Shown: positions 54,808-64,000 of the stretch, piece by piece
Numbering within the stretch: position 1 is the first letter of the stretch
Layout of the letters: the number at the start of each line of letters is the position of its first letter
Source: Gautieria morchelliformis
Taxonomy: Eukaryota > Basidiomycota > Agaricomycetes > Gomphales > Gomphaceae
Reading direction: 5' to 3'
Length of the DNA stretch: 64,000 nucleotides
Assembly: GCA_015179125.1 (NCBI GenBank)
Contig: WHVA01000428.1
Coordinates: forward strand, 35,824-99,823
Program-made: the position numbers and the translations under genes
The notes under the pieces: model-generated
The model's input: only the letters and a program-made list of their open reading frames with translations
Told to the model about the DNA's origin: nothing
Database searches by the model: none

Positions 54808-57800
54808 ATGGCTGTATGGGACATTGCTAATGTTCAAGTGAGGGCTCTCTAAGTCTATAATTTTGAAAGTCTCTAACTGGCAGTATGCCAGTCTCAGATT
54901 CGTCTTACAGCGTTCCGTCTTGGACAGTTACGGGAAAGACATAAACAGACGTCAAATGTGCACCGTTTAGGCCTTGTTTGGAGTTCACCATTGACAATCC
55001 ATGTTAGATCACTAAACGCGACGTTGCAACGCTCATTAGCCAAGCCGAAATTCCCTTGGCAAGAAGCAAAGTCGAGAAGCTCGTACGAGATGACAAGCTG
55101 AATGGTTTAATCGAACGACTCGAGTTTTACTGCAGTCAATTGTTGGAGAAGGCAGCGGAGCTGGGTGGGCCCATGTAAGTTCATTTGACCCGTCATACTT
55201 GGATATCTGATTTATCAGTTGAAGTGACTTTGAGTCTGAATCTCCCCTCCTCGAAGCTGTTTGTAGTGTGATGCTGGTTGCTTCTCGAACTGAGCTGAAA
55301 GGTGCAGTACTTGCAGCCAATGAGTTGACCAAGACATGATGGCGATGCACTATAGACGTCACATCTTTGCGTGATATGCTGGTGAAAATGTACGGCCCAG
55401 AATTCAACCAGCTAGCGGTGAAAAATCATGCCAATCATGTTCCTGTGCAGGTTAGCGGATCGCTTGCTGGAAACATTGAATCGTTCACATCTCGTGATTG
55501 CGATCGTTTACAGGTTATTAATGCACTCGACAAACGACCTCCTCCAGCAACCCAGATGGACGTTTACATGGCCTCCATTTCCAATGAATACAACCTCTCA
55601 TGGAGACCGCCACTATTGCCTCATCAAAAGTGCGTAGTGCTCACCTATAGTGACCCACGAGGTTAACGCCCATCAGGTCTCATGCTTTGTCCGAGATTTT
55701 GGATGAAGGCGCTTTCCCTCACACAATCGATATCCGGGAGCTTCGGCAAATTTGCTCTCGAGGTTGATTTGTTTGCATCTCTCCTATTCCGTCCCAGCTC
55801 ATATATGAAATCCTAAGGCATACCTTCACAACCCCCATGGTTGCGTCCCCGGGTCTGGAAGTGAGTCCATGACATACAACCAACCTACTTGAACCGTTTT
55901 GACCTTGCCTCAAGATTGCTTCTGGGCACGATATCTCAACAGAAAGATTCGTGGGAGGTGGATGCTCACTCCAAGAGACGGTCTTATTATGTTTGCAATA
56001 TTACGACGTCGCGCTGATTTTTTTCTTACTCATTGTTAACTTTTAATAGGATCTAGCACGTCCTCTCCTCTCCAGATTAAACGCCCTACCACCCCCGTCC
56101 ACACCACTTAGCCCTCTGGATGCGTCCTTACTCGGTCTGGCCAAAGCCCTATCACATCTTCCACAAGAACTGGATCGAGTTCTAGAACAATCTCCATTAT
56201 GCCCGTTCGACAGTAATGCTCCAGATGGACTTAGAATTGAGGAAGCAGACGCACTGGATCAACGGCTTAGACTAATCTCTGGCCAGGTAAACGGCACCAG
56301 TGGCGTCAGCGGAACGCCTGAGATTCGCCTGGGCCCTGCGGATCCTACATCCCTCCAAATGCCACAAATATCAGTTTCTTCACCTATCCATTCACCAACA
56401 GATGATGAGGCCCATAAAACGAATGGAACTGTACTGCATCCGTCAGTTTTGACACGGCGTCATGCCACTTCACTCATGCGTTTATTATATATTCATATGG
56501 CTCTGCATCCTTCTGCACCTACACTTTATCTTACCTCGATCCTTATTCCTTTGTACGTGGCCATGCTCCAAGAGGTGGAACCAGCAGAGCTGGCTCATAT
56601 CGAACCTGACGCCTTTTGGCTTTTCACTGAACTTTGTGGAGAAGTGGGTGAATTGGCTGAAAATGAAGGAACTCAGACATGGGTAGCAAAGTTTGGCCAA
56701 CGGTTAGCTTGGGCTGATCCTGAGCTACATGGGGATCTGGTGAGCAGGTCCGCGTTGCAACGAAAAGATACTTAGCAAAGCGCCGAATATAGTGTCGTAA
56801 AGGACTAGATCCAACACTACCTCATTATTCATAGTGAGTGTGCTTTGCTCCCCTACTTCCTCTGCGCTCATCATGGTTTGAAAGTCGTTGGCTAGTGCCG
56901 TTGTTGACGCGGACGTTACGGTTTCCCTCGGTCCTCACGATCTGGGATGCTATGTTTTCTCAGCCCTCACGAACAAGCGACCACAATGCCAAGCTGGAGT
57001 TCCTTGTGGACATATGTGCAAGTATGTTAATCAACGCTCGCGTGAAACTAATTCGGTTTGTTGAATGAGTTCCTCTTTCTAAGCAACGTACTAACTTGAA
57101 GAACCTCAGTTTAGGAAGACCAGCCGTTAGATCACCCGGCTTATGGGGTGATGTCGATGTAACTATCGCCGCTCCTTCCCATACACCGGTCGAGTTCGAG
57201 GAAGGGTTCACTCACGGGATGGCCTTATTACAAGCCTATCCGATAGACGAACTAGGCGGACCGGAGAGGATTATTGACACCGCTATAGGTCTGGATAACC
57301 AGCGGAAGCTTGCGGACAGGAAAGGTGGCGCAGGTTTTAACCTAGGCGAAAGACTTCGAGGAACAGTCTGGTCAACTCTCATGACACGAGCTACACCTGT
57401 TGAACCTTCAATCCCTGAATCAAACAATGAGTCTGATAGCACCCCTTCTCCGGAATGGCCAGATTCTGGCGCAGAGGACGAAGGCGATGCCACTGGGAAA
57501 CCAAATGCACTGCTAAGCAAGCTTGGAAACACCGTCTGGCGCGGTCTCACGAATCAAAGCTCGATGGACGCTCCGGCATCTCCGTTACCGCCTGCTGAAC
57601 TTTCCTCACCTATCAGCCATCCTGCTGGAACACCATTACCAAACCCTACGGATGCCGGAGGAATAGGAAGCAGACTTGGAAACTCTATCTGGCGCGGGCT
57701 GACTAATCAGAGCGCAATGGATGCGCCGCCGTCTCCAACGGAGTCACCTGTGCCATCTCCGCCCGGGCCTGAAAGCGACGCGCCTGTATCACCGAGTGCA

Positions 57801-59240
57801 TCCTCTGCGCTTTGGGGCTATACGGGCAAGCTCAAGGATTCAGATGCTGCTGCTTCACTGTCAAAAACCAGTACGAATTGGAGCGCGCGAGCATCGACAT
57901 TATGGAGAAGAAGCAACCCTCTAGTACCGTTAGCTCACCCGAATATGCAACATACCATTCTCGAGCTGGGTCGCTTGGCATGCCGGGAAAGAGCTGGGCT
58001 GATATTTTCCCGAAGCGGGGCTCGCTTCCCGCTCATTATGACACCGAATATTCTCCACCCCAAGGCCCAACTTTAGAGAAAGCAGATATTATTCACCCCA
58101 GGAACGCACCGCTCCAGCGAGTCCATCTAAACCAGTGCTAGGATCGCCATCCCCGCTATTGGCGAAAAGCAAGTCAGCGTTGGCGTCTCTCACGGGTAAT
58201 ATCTCGACTGCATCTTCAAAATCAGCCCCGCGGCCGCTACTGTTGAGCTCGTCTTCCCTGATCACACCCTCCAATCCGCGTCTCCCGAGTCGATCGCTTG
58301 CGTCAGTGACGGCTTCTCATCAAGCCCAAGATACCATCTCGCCTGCCCGTTCCACATCCACTTCTTTATCTGTCTTGCGGAGCAGCGTCCATTCTGACCG
58401 TGATTCCGAGCCAAGTAATGGCCGATTTGTGCCTCTCCGCAGAAGTGTATCGCCCCGTCCCCCACATTCTTCCCACTCCGGCGTGGCCCGGTCAGACAGA
58501 GAGAGTTCGACTCAGCCATTAAAGCCAGCAACTGAATCAGAGCCCTTGCGTGCTCCATTCAGGACCCATCTTCGCCATGAGCGCCGGAGAAGCAGCGAAG
58601 ATAGCGCAAGACGTGAACTACCGGATTCGCCTTCCACAATCCCTTCCAGTCCACCGCCAAAGACCCCGACAACTGTCGGCACCAACGAGCGCGTGAGTGG
58701 CGGGCTGGAGGGACAGCATAGTTCTATAGAACTAAATTTGCCAGGCATGGTGCAGACTCCTCGAATTGACAAGCACGTAGGACGCAAAAAGTCATGGAAC
58801 ACAGCATCTGGACCATCCGTTACGCCTCGCAAAGCAACGTCTGATTCTTCGACCTCACAAGATACTGCCCCTCAGTTCGTAGTAAACGTTATGGGCCGCG
58901 TCCCACACACTTGCGGCTGAAGAAGTCGGATACAGATTTCGGTCGATCCTCCCAAGCCACAATCGTTGAATCGAGAAATAGTGTGGATGTGACCTCCCTT
59001 GTCCCAGAAGGCCAATCAGACGTAACGGCCAATACGCCGCGAGCCACGGAGTTTTCTTCTCCGGGATCGCCAGAGCGTCCGACACGTATTCGAAAAAATT
59101 CTCGCTCACCTCGCCCTGCCCTTAGGAAAATTGAGTTGCCGACCACAGGGAGTTTTTCAAGTGATGGGGACGACGAAGGATATGATGATTTTCTTTCTGC
59201 GTACGAGAGTGAAGACGGCCCCCGCACTGCAGCGATCTGA
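54808..59240 (+). CDS. IST1-TBC fusion protein (apparent)
   Basis: Exons by splice signals: 54808-54837, 54892-54957, 55008-55175, 55225-55302, 55356-55450, 55514-55629, then 55677 onward. The first six encode an IST1 domain (MAVWDIANVQSQIRLTAFRLGQL, ITKRDVATLISQAEIPLARSKVE, ALDKRPPPATQMDVYMASISNEY), an ESCRT-III regulator binding VPS4. The 47-bp intron 55630-55676 (GTGCGT...CATCAG) joins it in frame to SHALSEILDEGAFPHTIDIRELRQICSRG and a TBC domain: WLRPRVWKLLLGT, SYYDLARPLL, YRWLVPLLTRTLRFPSVLTIWD. The TBC frame has an upstream stop (55651) and no ATG of its own, which argues for fusion. TBC domains are Rab GAPs, but Arg and Gln fingers are not seen. A Ser/Pro-rich tail (57096-59240) contains two WRGLTNQS repeats and two apparent frame changes (about 57920, 58060) that may be unrecognised introns or errors. 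Confidence 0.65.
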
Positions 59241-59382
59241 TACTTATAGATATTGTTCGGTCAATCAATCTAATTGTGCCGCTGTTGCTCAACTAAATAC
59301 TAGTAAGGGTACATTTCTACAATGCACCTGTGCTTTGCATGGGGTTAGTTACATAAGGTTAACACCGTACATTGGTAGTTAA
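59241..59382. other. 3' flank of the IST1-TBC gene
   Basis: 142 bp to the Helitron end. Nothing else seen. Confidence 0.5.
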
Positions 59383-59857
59383 CTAGGTGGGTACCCGCGC
59401 TTTGCGCGGGGGTGTAGGTCAAGCGCCTTGGTAAGGTCAAATGCATCAGTAAGGTCAAGTGAATCAGTAAGGTCAAGTGCATTGGGGTAAATAGGATCAT
59501 GCAAAATATATCCCTGTTCATATAGTATCATGAATCATGTATGCACCCAAGGAACAGCCGAACATGCAGAGCTCTCTCTCGACCTCTGGGCTGGCCCTCC
59601 CAGCGACTCTAGACATGAAAGTGGTAATGGTCTTGACTGAATCATCAGAGATTATAAGATTGCGCCTATTGTCATAATCCACAGGTTTCAAAGCTTGTGC
59701 ATTGTGAAATAGATCCAATAGTGATCTTGGGGATCCTGAATTTTGACAATGTGGTTATATGGATATGCCAGCTGATCCTCCAATGACGACACTCTCACAG
59801 AACCAGAAACAATACCAAAATCAGAAATGGGGGAAGACCCAAAGTGCAGTTGGATAG
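59383..59857 (-). mobile_element. Helitron 3' end, inverted copy, and fragment
   Basis: Minus orientation copy of the terminus at 1860-1887: CTAG at 59383-59386, hairpin 59394-59410 (7-bp stem, loop TTT), then the reiterated GGTCAAGTGCATCAGTAA-type units to about 59490. Beyond this the sequence departs from the first copy: no helicase follows. Either a non-autonomous member or a truncated one. The inner boundary is not defined. Confidence 0.8.
59518..59718 (-). CDS. Hypothetical ORF inside the Helitron fragment
   Basis: 66 codons, not recognised (SDDSVKTITTFMSRVAGRAS in the middle). Upstream minus-strand sequence has another open stretch (GSVRVSSLEDQLAYPYNHIV) in a different frame, so it may be the end of a spliced, captured gene. 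Weak call. Confidence 0.25.
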   Translation of the reverse strand: MDLFHNAQALKPVDYDNRRNLIISDDSVKTITTFMSRVAGRASPEVERELCMFGCSLGAYMIHDTI

Positions 59858-59919
59858 CATGTCCTCACACATAACGTGTCCTCACAGGTAGCGTGTCCTC
59901 ACAGGTAGCATGTCCCCAC
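59858..59919. repeat. Short tandem repeat, 17-bp unit
   Basis: GTGTCCTCACAGGTAGC at 59876-59892 and 59893-59909, with degenerate copies on both sides (GCATGTCCTCACACATAAC, ATGTCCCC). It abuts the outer end of the LTR at 59920. Confidence 0.8.
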
Positions 59920-60599
59920 TGTTACGTATCGAGATTTCCACTAAGTCGGAACTGGAAAGGACAGCGGCTTCAACTTATAGGTTGCGCCCCCAATGAACTA
60001 TCGTCCTAGGTATTTCGGAAATGAGTCGGAAGTTGGAAAGTACTGAGCCAAAGGTTTGGTCGGAACTTGAGGCGGAACTGAGGCGGAAAGCGGAAGACGG
60101 AGAGACTGAGATCTTGCTAGACTCGCTGTGCTAAGAACAGGAGATGGAGCGAAGGAAATCAAGTATCGAAGGTGATTATCTGATTGCAGAATAACAGACA
60201 TACATGAGGGGGTTTTATACAAAGCGCAGAGCATCAAGTAATGGTGTTGTACTAAGCAAATTCCGGAGGAAGCGGAAGTCGAGTACAATGTGTGGGAACT
60301 AACTAATTGGGAACAATGGGACTACAAGGGGGGTTCAGGGTAAGGTAGAACAATGGCAAAGAACAAGGGGTCGGGAAAACAGATCTGACAACGAACTACA
60401 AGGGTGACCAGATATATGGTTTTGATGGATGGCGAGGTGGGTCCGGTGGGTCCGAGTAATAGAGTCAAAGAACAAGGGAAATGTACAAGGGGCGGAATGT
60501 CGGAAATGTCGGAGGGGCGGAACGTTGTGCGGAACTATTGGAGGGGCGGAAGGAGTGGCGGAACTGAGGGTCGGAAGTCGGAAATGAACGGTCGTAACA
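59920..60599 (-). repeat. 3' LTR of a Ty3/gypsy element (family D)
   Basis: 680 bp with 7-bp inverted tips (TGTTACG/CGTAACA). A purine tract sits on its inner side, which makes it the 3' LTR of the minus-strand element running to the right edge. At least 16 copies of CGGAA on the plus strand against one on the other. Confidence 0.85.
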
Positions 60600-60618
60600 G
60601 TATCTCCCTTCTAAGGTC
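60600..60618 (-). promoter_or_regulatory. Polypurine tract of gypsy family D
   Basis: Minus strand CCTTAGAAGGGAGATAC followed by TGTTACG: purine-rich plus-strand primer site directly before the LTR. Confidence 0.75.
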
Positions 60619-60721
60619 GAGCCCCGCGAGACCACAAGTCGGAATCACGTGACTTGTGAACAAACGCGTCGGAGTTTGAAATATAGGCGGGAAACAAGAC
60701 GCGTCTTCCGTTTACTCCATC

Positions 60722-61540
60722 ATGAGCTCTTCAGTCGATTTCTCTAAAATGTCCAGTGCCGAGATGAAGCAGTACTTTGCTGATATTCTTGCGCAGAAGG
60801 AACTGGCCGAGAAGCGGGAGGCCGAGGAAACCGCGCGGAAAGAGAGGGAGTGGCTGGAGGAGGCGCGCAAGGAACTGGAGCGTCGGGAGCAGGAACGGAA
60901 GGAGAAGGAGGAGCGTGACCGTAAGCGTCGCGAGGAGGAGTCGCGCGCCCGTGAAGAACAACGGAAACGGGATGCGGCCGAAAAGGCTGCGGAAGAAAAG
61001 GCCGTGGCGGAAAAGGCAGGGAAGTTCCGGGTGAGTCGGAAATGTCGTGGGGAGGTTCCGGTGCTCACAGAGAACTGCCAGAGAGTTGCCGATTCCGAGG
61101 GGGAGTCGGAAGCGGAAAGCACGCCGACTCCAGAGGGCAAGGGGAAGCAAAAAGAAAGTGCTCCCATGCCGAACGTAGTTGAGGAGCGGAAACGGAGGGC
61201 GGACGAGTTCCAGCAGGCTCGGAAAGAGAAGCTGGCTCGGATACTGGAGTTGCGAGAGCTGGGGCCGGAAAATCCTGCGACCCGGAAAAGGAAGACCAGG
61301 GACGGTGAGGAGGAGAAGGCTCCTTGCGATACGTGCGAGGTCAAGGGCCTGGAGTGCGTGTGGTCGGAAAATCCGCGGGAGACGGCCTGCGAACGGTGCC
61401 GGGACAAGAAGTGCCGTTGCGTGGTGGATGGGTGTGCCGCGAGGGTGGAGCGGAAACGGCGCAGGGTTGAGACCGAGGGGCCTGAAACCCCCAAGTCAAA
61501 ACCGGGACCAAGCGGGAAAAGGCGGAGGGGTTTCCGGTGA
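60722..61540 (+). CDS. Antisense coiled-coil/Zn-cluster protein of gypsy family D
   Basis: Intact 272-residue ORF antisense to pol, starting 122 bp inside the 3' LTR. Residues about 20-105 are a charged coiled coil (LAQKELAEKREAEETARKE...). Residues 202-233 hold C-X2-C-X6-C-X10-C-X2-C-X6-C, the spacing of fungal Zn2Cys6 (Gal4-type) clusters, but the half CDTCEVKGLEC comes first and CERCRDKKCRC second, the reverse of the usual order. A basic C-terminus (VERKRRRVE, GKRRRGF) could be a nuclear signal or DNA contact. It ends TGA at 61540; a further coiled-coil frame overlaps there. A regulator of the element or host is a plausible but unproven role. Confidence 0.75.
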   Translation: MSSSVDFSKMSSAEMKQYFADILAQKELAEKREAEETARKEREWLEEARKELERREQERKEKEERDRKRREEESRAREEQRKRDAAEKAAEEKAVAEKAGKFRVSRKCRGEVPVLTENCQRVADSEGESEAESTPTPEGKGKQKESAPMPNVVEERKRRADEFQQARKEKLARILELRELGPENPATRKRKTRDGEEEKAPCDTCEVKGLECVWSENPRETACERCRDKKCRCVVDGCAARVERKRRRVETEGPETPKSKPGPSGKRRRGFR

Positions 61541-61833
61541 CCGGAACATCGGAGACAGCGGTGCTGAACCGCTTCAGCATGGCATCTCCGCTGCTAGACA
61601 TCGCGGAGTCGCTGAGGGGGATCCGGAAAACCCAACGCGGGATCCGGAAACTGCTGACGGATATGGCGGTGGTTCAGGAACAGCAGTTGCTGTCGTTCCA
61701 GAACCAGATGACCGTCATGTCGGCGGTCCTGGAGCAGTTCAAGCGCGAGTACCGGTGGCGGAACGAGATGGTCCGGGAAAGGATGGAACCACGGGTGCAG
61801 GAGGAGAACGAGGCGGAAACGAGGGAACGGTAG
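61541..61833 (+). CDS. C-terminal continuation of the antisense protein (shifted frame)
   Basis: Open frame overlapping the stop of 60722-61540, with no ATG at its start. Encodes SPLLDIAESLRGIRKTQ, then LLTDMAVVQEQQLLSFQNQM and LEQFKREYRWRNEM, a helical, coiled-coil-like module. It is probably the C-terminal part of the same protein, reached by a short intron or a -1 shift, or separated by a recent frameshift. It stops 226 bp before the pol stop on the other strand. Confidence 0.5.
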
Positions 61834-62058
61834 ACACGGAGTTGGTGGTCGTCGAGGTAGGAGGGTCGGAAAAGGATCCGGAAGCGGAAAGGGAGGTCGA
61901 GGCGGAGACCATGAGGGAGGAGTAGGGTGTCGAGGTGACTTGTAGTATTTTTCTTGAAGTGTCGGAAATTAGCATATCGGAATAATAATCGGATTTCTTT
62001 TGAATTATGACTTGAGAAATGTAAGCAAGCCGTGGTGTCGGAATGAGGTCGGAATTGA

Positions 62059-64000
62059 CTAGGGCGCGGAAATGGGGCCAGGCTTGTCAGGATATGACTT
62101 GTGGAATCAGAGACGAGGTCAGAGGCGTGGTCAAGTTCCGTGGCGGAAATCCACGAGGTCTCTTCGTCGGTGTTTTCATAGCCTGCCCACTTGACTAGGT
62201 ACTGGAGTTGGCAGCGGTATCGTCTGTCGAGCTTGGAGTTGAGAATTTCCGAAATCTCATATTCCGGTTCTCCGTCGATGACGACTGGCGGAGGCGGAGG
62301 TTGTTCTCGATTCGGAATTGTATTCGGAACTGCTGGCTCAAGCATAGAGACATGGAATACCGGATGTACTGCGCGCATATTGTCAGGAAGTCTGAGGGTG
62401 AAAGAACGACTGCCGGCCTTAGCGATGATCTCGTAAGGACCGAGGTATTTCTCAGAGAGCTTCTTCGAGGGGCGAGTGGTGCGGAAGTTTTCGCTTTGAC
62501 GAAGGCTTTGTCGCCTATCTCGAATGCCGGTTGCGGAAGGCGTTTCCGATCGGCGGAAGTTTGGTATCTCTTCTGGGCAGCTGTAATGTTCTCTCGGAGG
62601 TGCTGGTGAAGGTCGTCAAGTTCCACAACGAAATCTCGGGCTCTTGCAGAGGCGAGGTCGCGTTCAGGGTGGATGGCGAGATTCGGGTGGTAGCCCTTGT
62701 TGGCGTAGAAGGGTGAAATTCCGGTGGGTAGCGGAAGGCGCATTGTTGTAGGCAAATTCCGCGAGTGGAAGAAGGTCGGACCAATTGCTATGTTGGTAGT
62801 TGCAATAGACGCGGAGATACTGCTCAAGGGTCTGGTTAGTACGTTCCGTCTGTCCGTCTCCTTCGGGGTGATAACCGGAGGTGAAGTGGAGTTTCATGTC
62901 GAGAGCCTTGCCGAGTGTGCGGAAAAAGGAGGACACAAATTCGGATCCACGGTCGGAAGTGACATGGAAGGTATTCCGTGCTTGGAAAAGACGTGGAGCA
63001 CAAAGAGCTGTGCGAGCTGGGCGGAAGTTATGGTGTCGTAGGTCGGAATAAAGATGGACTGCTTTGTGAGGCGGTCTACGATCACTAGAATGGTATCATA
63101 GCCGGATGACTTAGGAAGTTTCTCAATGAAATCCATGGATATTGAATTCCACGGTTGTTCCGGGATCGGAAGTTGCTTCAGGAGGCCGTAGGGTTTGTGA
63201 CGTTGAGGCTTGGCTCGCATACAGGTGGTGCATGACTTGCAGTAGTCTTGGACCATTGTGCAGAGGAGAGGGCCAAGTATAGGTACGTCGGATTATGTCG
63301 AGGGTCTTGTTCTGGCCTTGGTGTCCTGAGAGCGGATGATCGTGGCTTTGCTGGAGCACGCGAAGTCGTAGATCGTTGGTGTCCGGAACGTAAATCCGGG
63401 ACTTGTACCGGAGAAATCCGTCGGAATCGAGGGACCATCCAGGACTGGTGGGGTCATCGAGGTGGGTGCGGAGGTGGGGTCGGAACGGAGTGCGGAACGG
63501 ATGTCGGAATGGAGAGACTCGGTGTCCATAATAATTGAGGCGCGGAGTAGCGGAAACTGCAATGCTGTGGCACGCAGGGACGATGCCAGTTGCTCAGTGG
63601 AGAATACTGGGCGGAAATTGTGCGGATTAACGCTGGCATAGTCGCTACTTCCCTCTTTTGGGTAGACGTCCCAACGTCTAGTGAGCGCGTCGGGTTTTGC
63701 TCCGAGCTTTCCGGGGCGGAAACGGATCACCATGTTGAACTGTGAGAGGTATTCAGACCAGCGGACTTGACGGCGAGTCAAAATCTTAGTGGTTGCAAAA
63801 TACTCAAGGTTCTTATGATCCGTTACAACGTCGATCGGATAAGTTGGACCTTCGAGGTAATGTCTCCAGATTTTGAAGGCTTCGAAAATCGCAAGTAGTT
63901 CCTTATCGTGGACGTCGTAGTTGAGTTCCGGGGCGGAAAAGGTGCGGGAATGAAAGGCGATCGGATGAATTTCTCCGTCGTCGGGTGAAATGATGGAAAG
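62059..64000 (-). pseudogene. Gypsy family-D pol (RNase H, integrase, chromodomain)
   Basis: Enters at the right edge in RNase H ([42 protein letters not shown]). Then linker to about 63293, integrase ([15 protein letters not shown] zinc part; CKSCTTCMRAKP; SMDFIEKLPKSSGYDTILVIVDRLTKQ core; GYHPEGDGQTERTNQTLEQYL), GISPFYANKGYHPN, the GPY-type end, and a chromodomain EYEISEILNSKLDRRYRCQLQYLVKWAGY...TSWISATEL. At least four frame changes (about 63300, 62950, 62745, 62480, 62105) make it a pseudogene. The original stop appears to be TAG at 62061-62059. Confidence 0.85.

Larger units (their letters stand above)
59920..64000 (-). mobile_element. Ty3/gypsy element family D (runs off right edge)
   Basis: 3' LTR 59920-60599, PPT, antisense ORF 60722-61833 (+), pol 62059-64000 (-). 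The 5' part (rest of pol, gag, 5' LTR) lies outside the window, so the target duplication cannot be checked. Pol and the antisense gene are convergent, tail to tail, about 226 bp apart. Confidence 0.9.

Noticed and set aside
61179-61925. 248-codon Gly/Arg-rich plus-strand frame
   Set aside because: Shadow frame of the antisense Zn-cluster gene; biased composition follows from it.

Overview
The window looks like nuclear DNA of a filamentous basidiomycete, most likely a mushroom-forming Agaricomycete. Host genes carry many introns of about 47-83 bp with ordinary GT-AG ends plus two probable GC-AG introns. The gene families (FUN14, TIGR04076, FAR-17a/AIG1, PPP4R1-like, Hv1-like, IST1) are typical fungal genes. 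The repeats (Helitrons, chromodomain Ty3/gypsy, Ty1/copia, a TA-target DDE transposon) are those of mushroom genomes. No rRNA gene, CRISPR array or convincing tRNA gene was seen.

Layout. 1-1887 is the 3' part of a Helitron with its terminal hairpin. 2170-3946 (-) is a complete argininosuccinate lyase gene of 8 exons. 4.1-40.9 kb is a nested repeat island. A Helitron with OB-like accessory ORFs and a Rep-helicase gene (about 14.5-39.5 kb) was split by a 9.6-kb Ty3/gypsy element (16187-34821, target duplication AATAT). That element was split by a Ty1/copia element (23634-32146, CGGTC). The copia 5' LTR was split by a TA-target transposon (28681-31912) with an apparently intact four-exon transposase. 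To the left (4.5-12.7 kb) lie older gypsy fragments, solo LTRs and LTR halves.

41.2-59.2 kb is the host gene block: a TIGR04076 protein (-), a FAR-17a/AIG1-like membrane protein (-) divergent from a FUN14 protein (+), two MARVEL-like membrane proteins (-), a PPP4R1-like HEAT protein (-), an Hv1-like proton channel (-), a third MARVEL-like protein (+), and a long gene (+) whose splice signals join an IST1 domain to a TBC domain. At 59383 a second Helitron 3' end, inverted relative to the first, follows the last host gene. It is followed by a gypsy element on the minus strand running off the right edge, with an antisense ORF between pol and its 3' LTR.

How parts work together. ARG4 makes arginine; FUN14, IST1 and TBC families act in mitochondrial quality control and endosomal traffic. 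The elements are mostly dead: many in-frame stops in their ORFs look like C-to-T changes, often CGA to TGA. Exceptions are the TA-element transposase and the antisense Zn-cluster ORF, both open. The best candidates for undescribed biology are the antisense coiled-coil/Zn2Cys6-like gene, the Helitron OB-like proteins, the extra sense ORF3 of a gypsy family, and the IST1-TBC fusion. Exon joins were inferred by eye from splice signals and remembered family sequence patterns; no alignment or database search was run.
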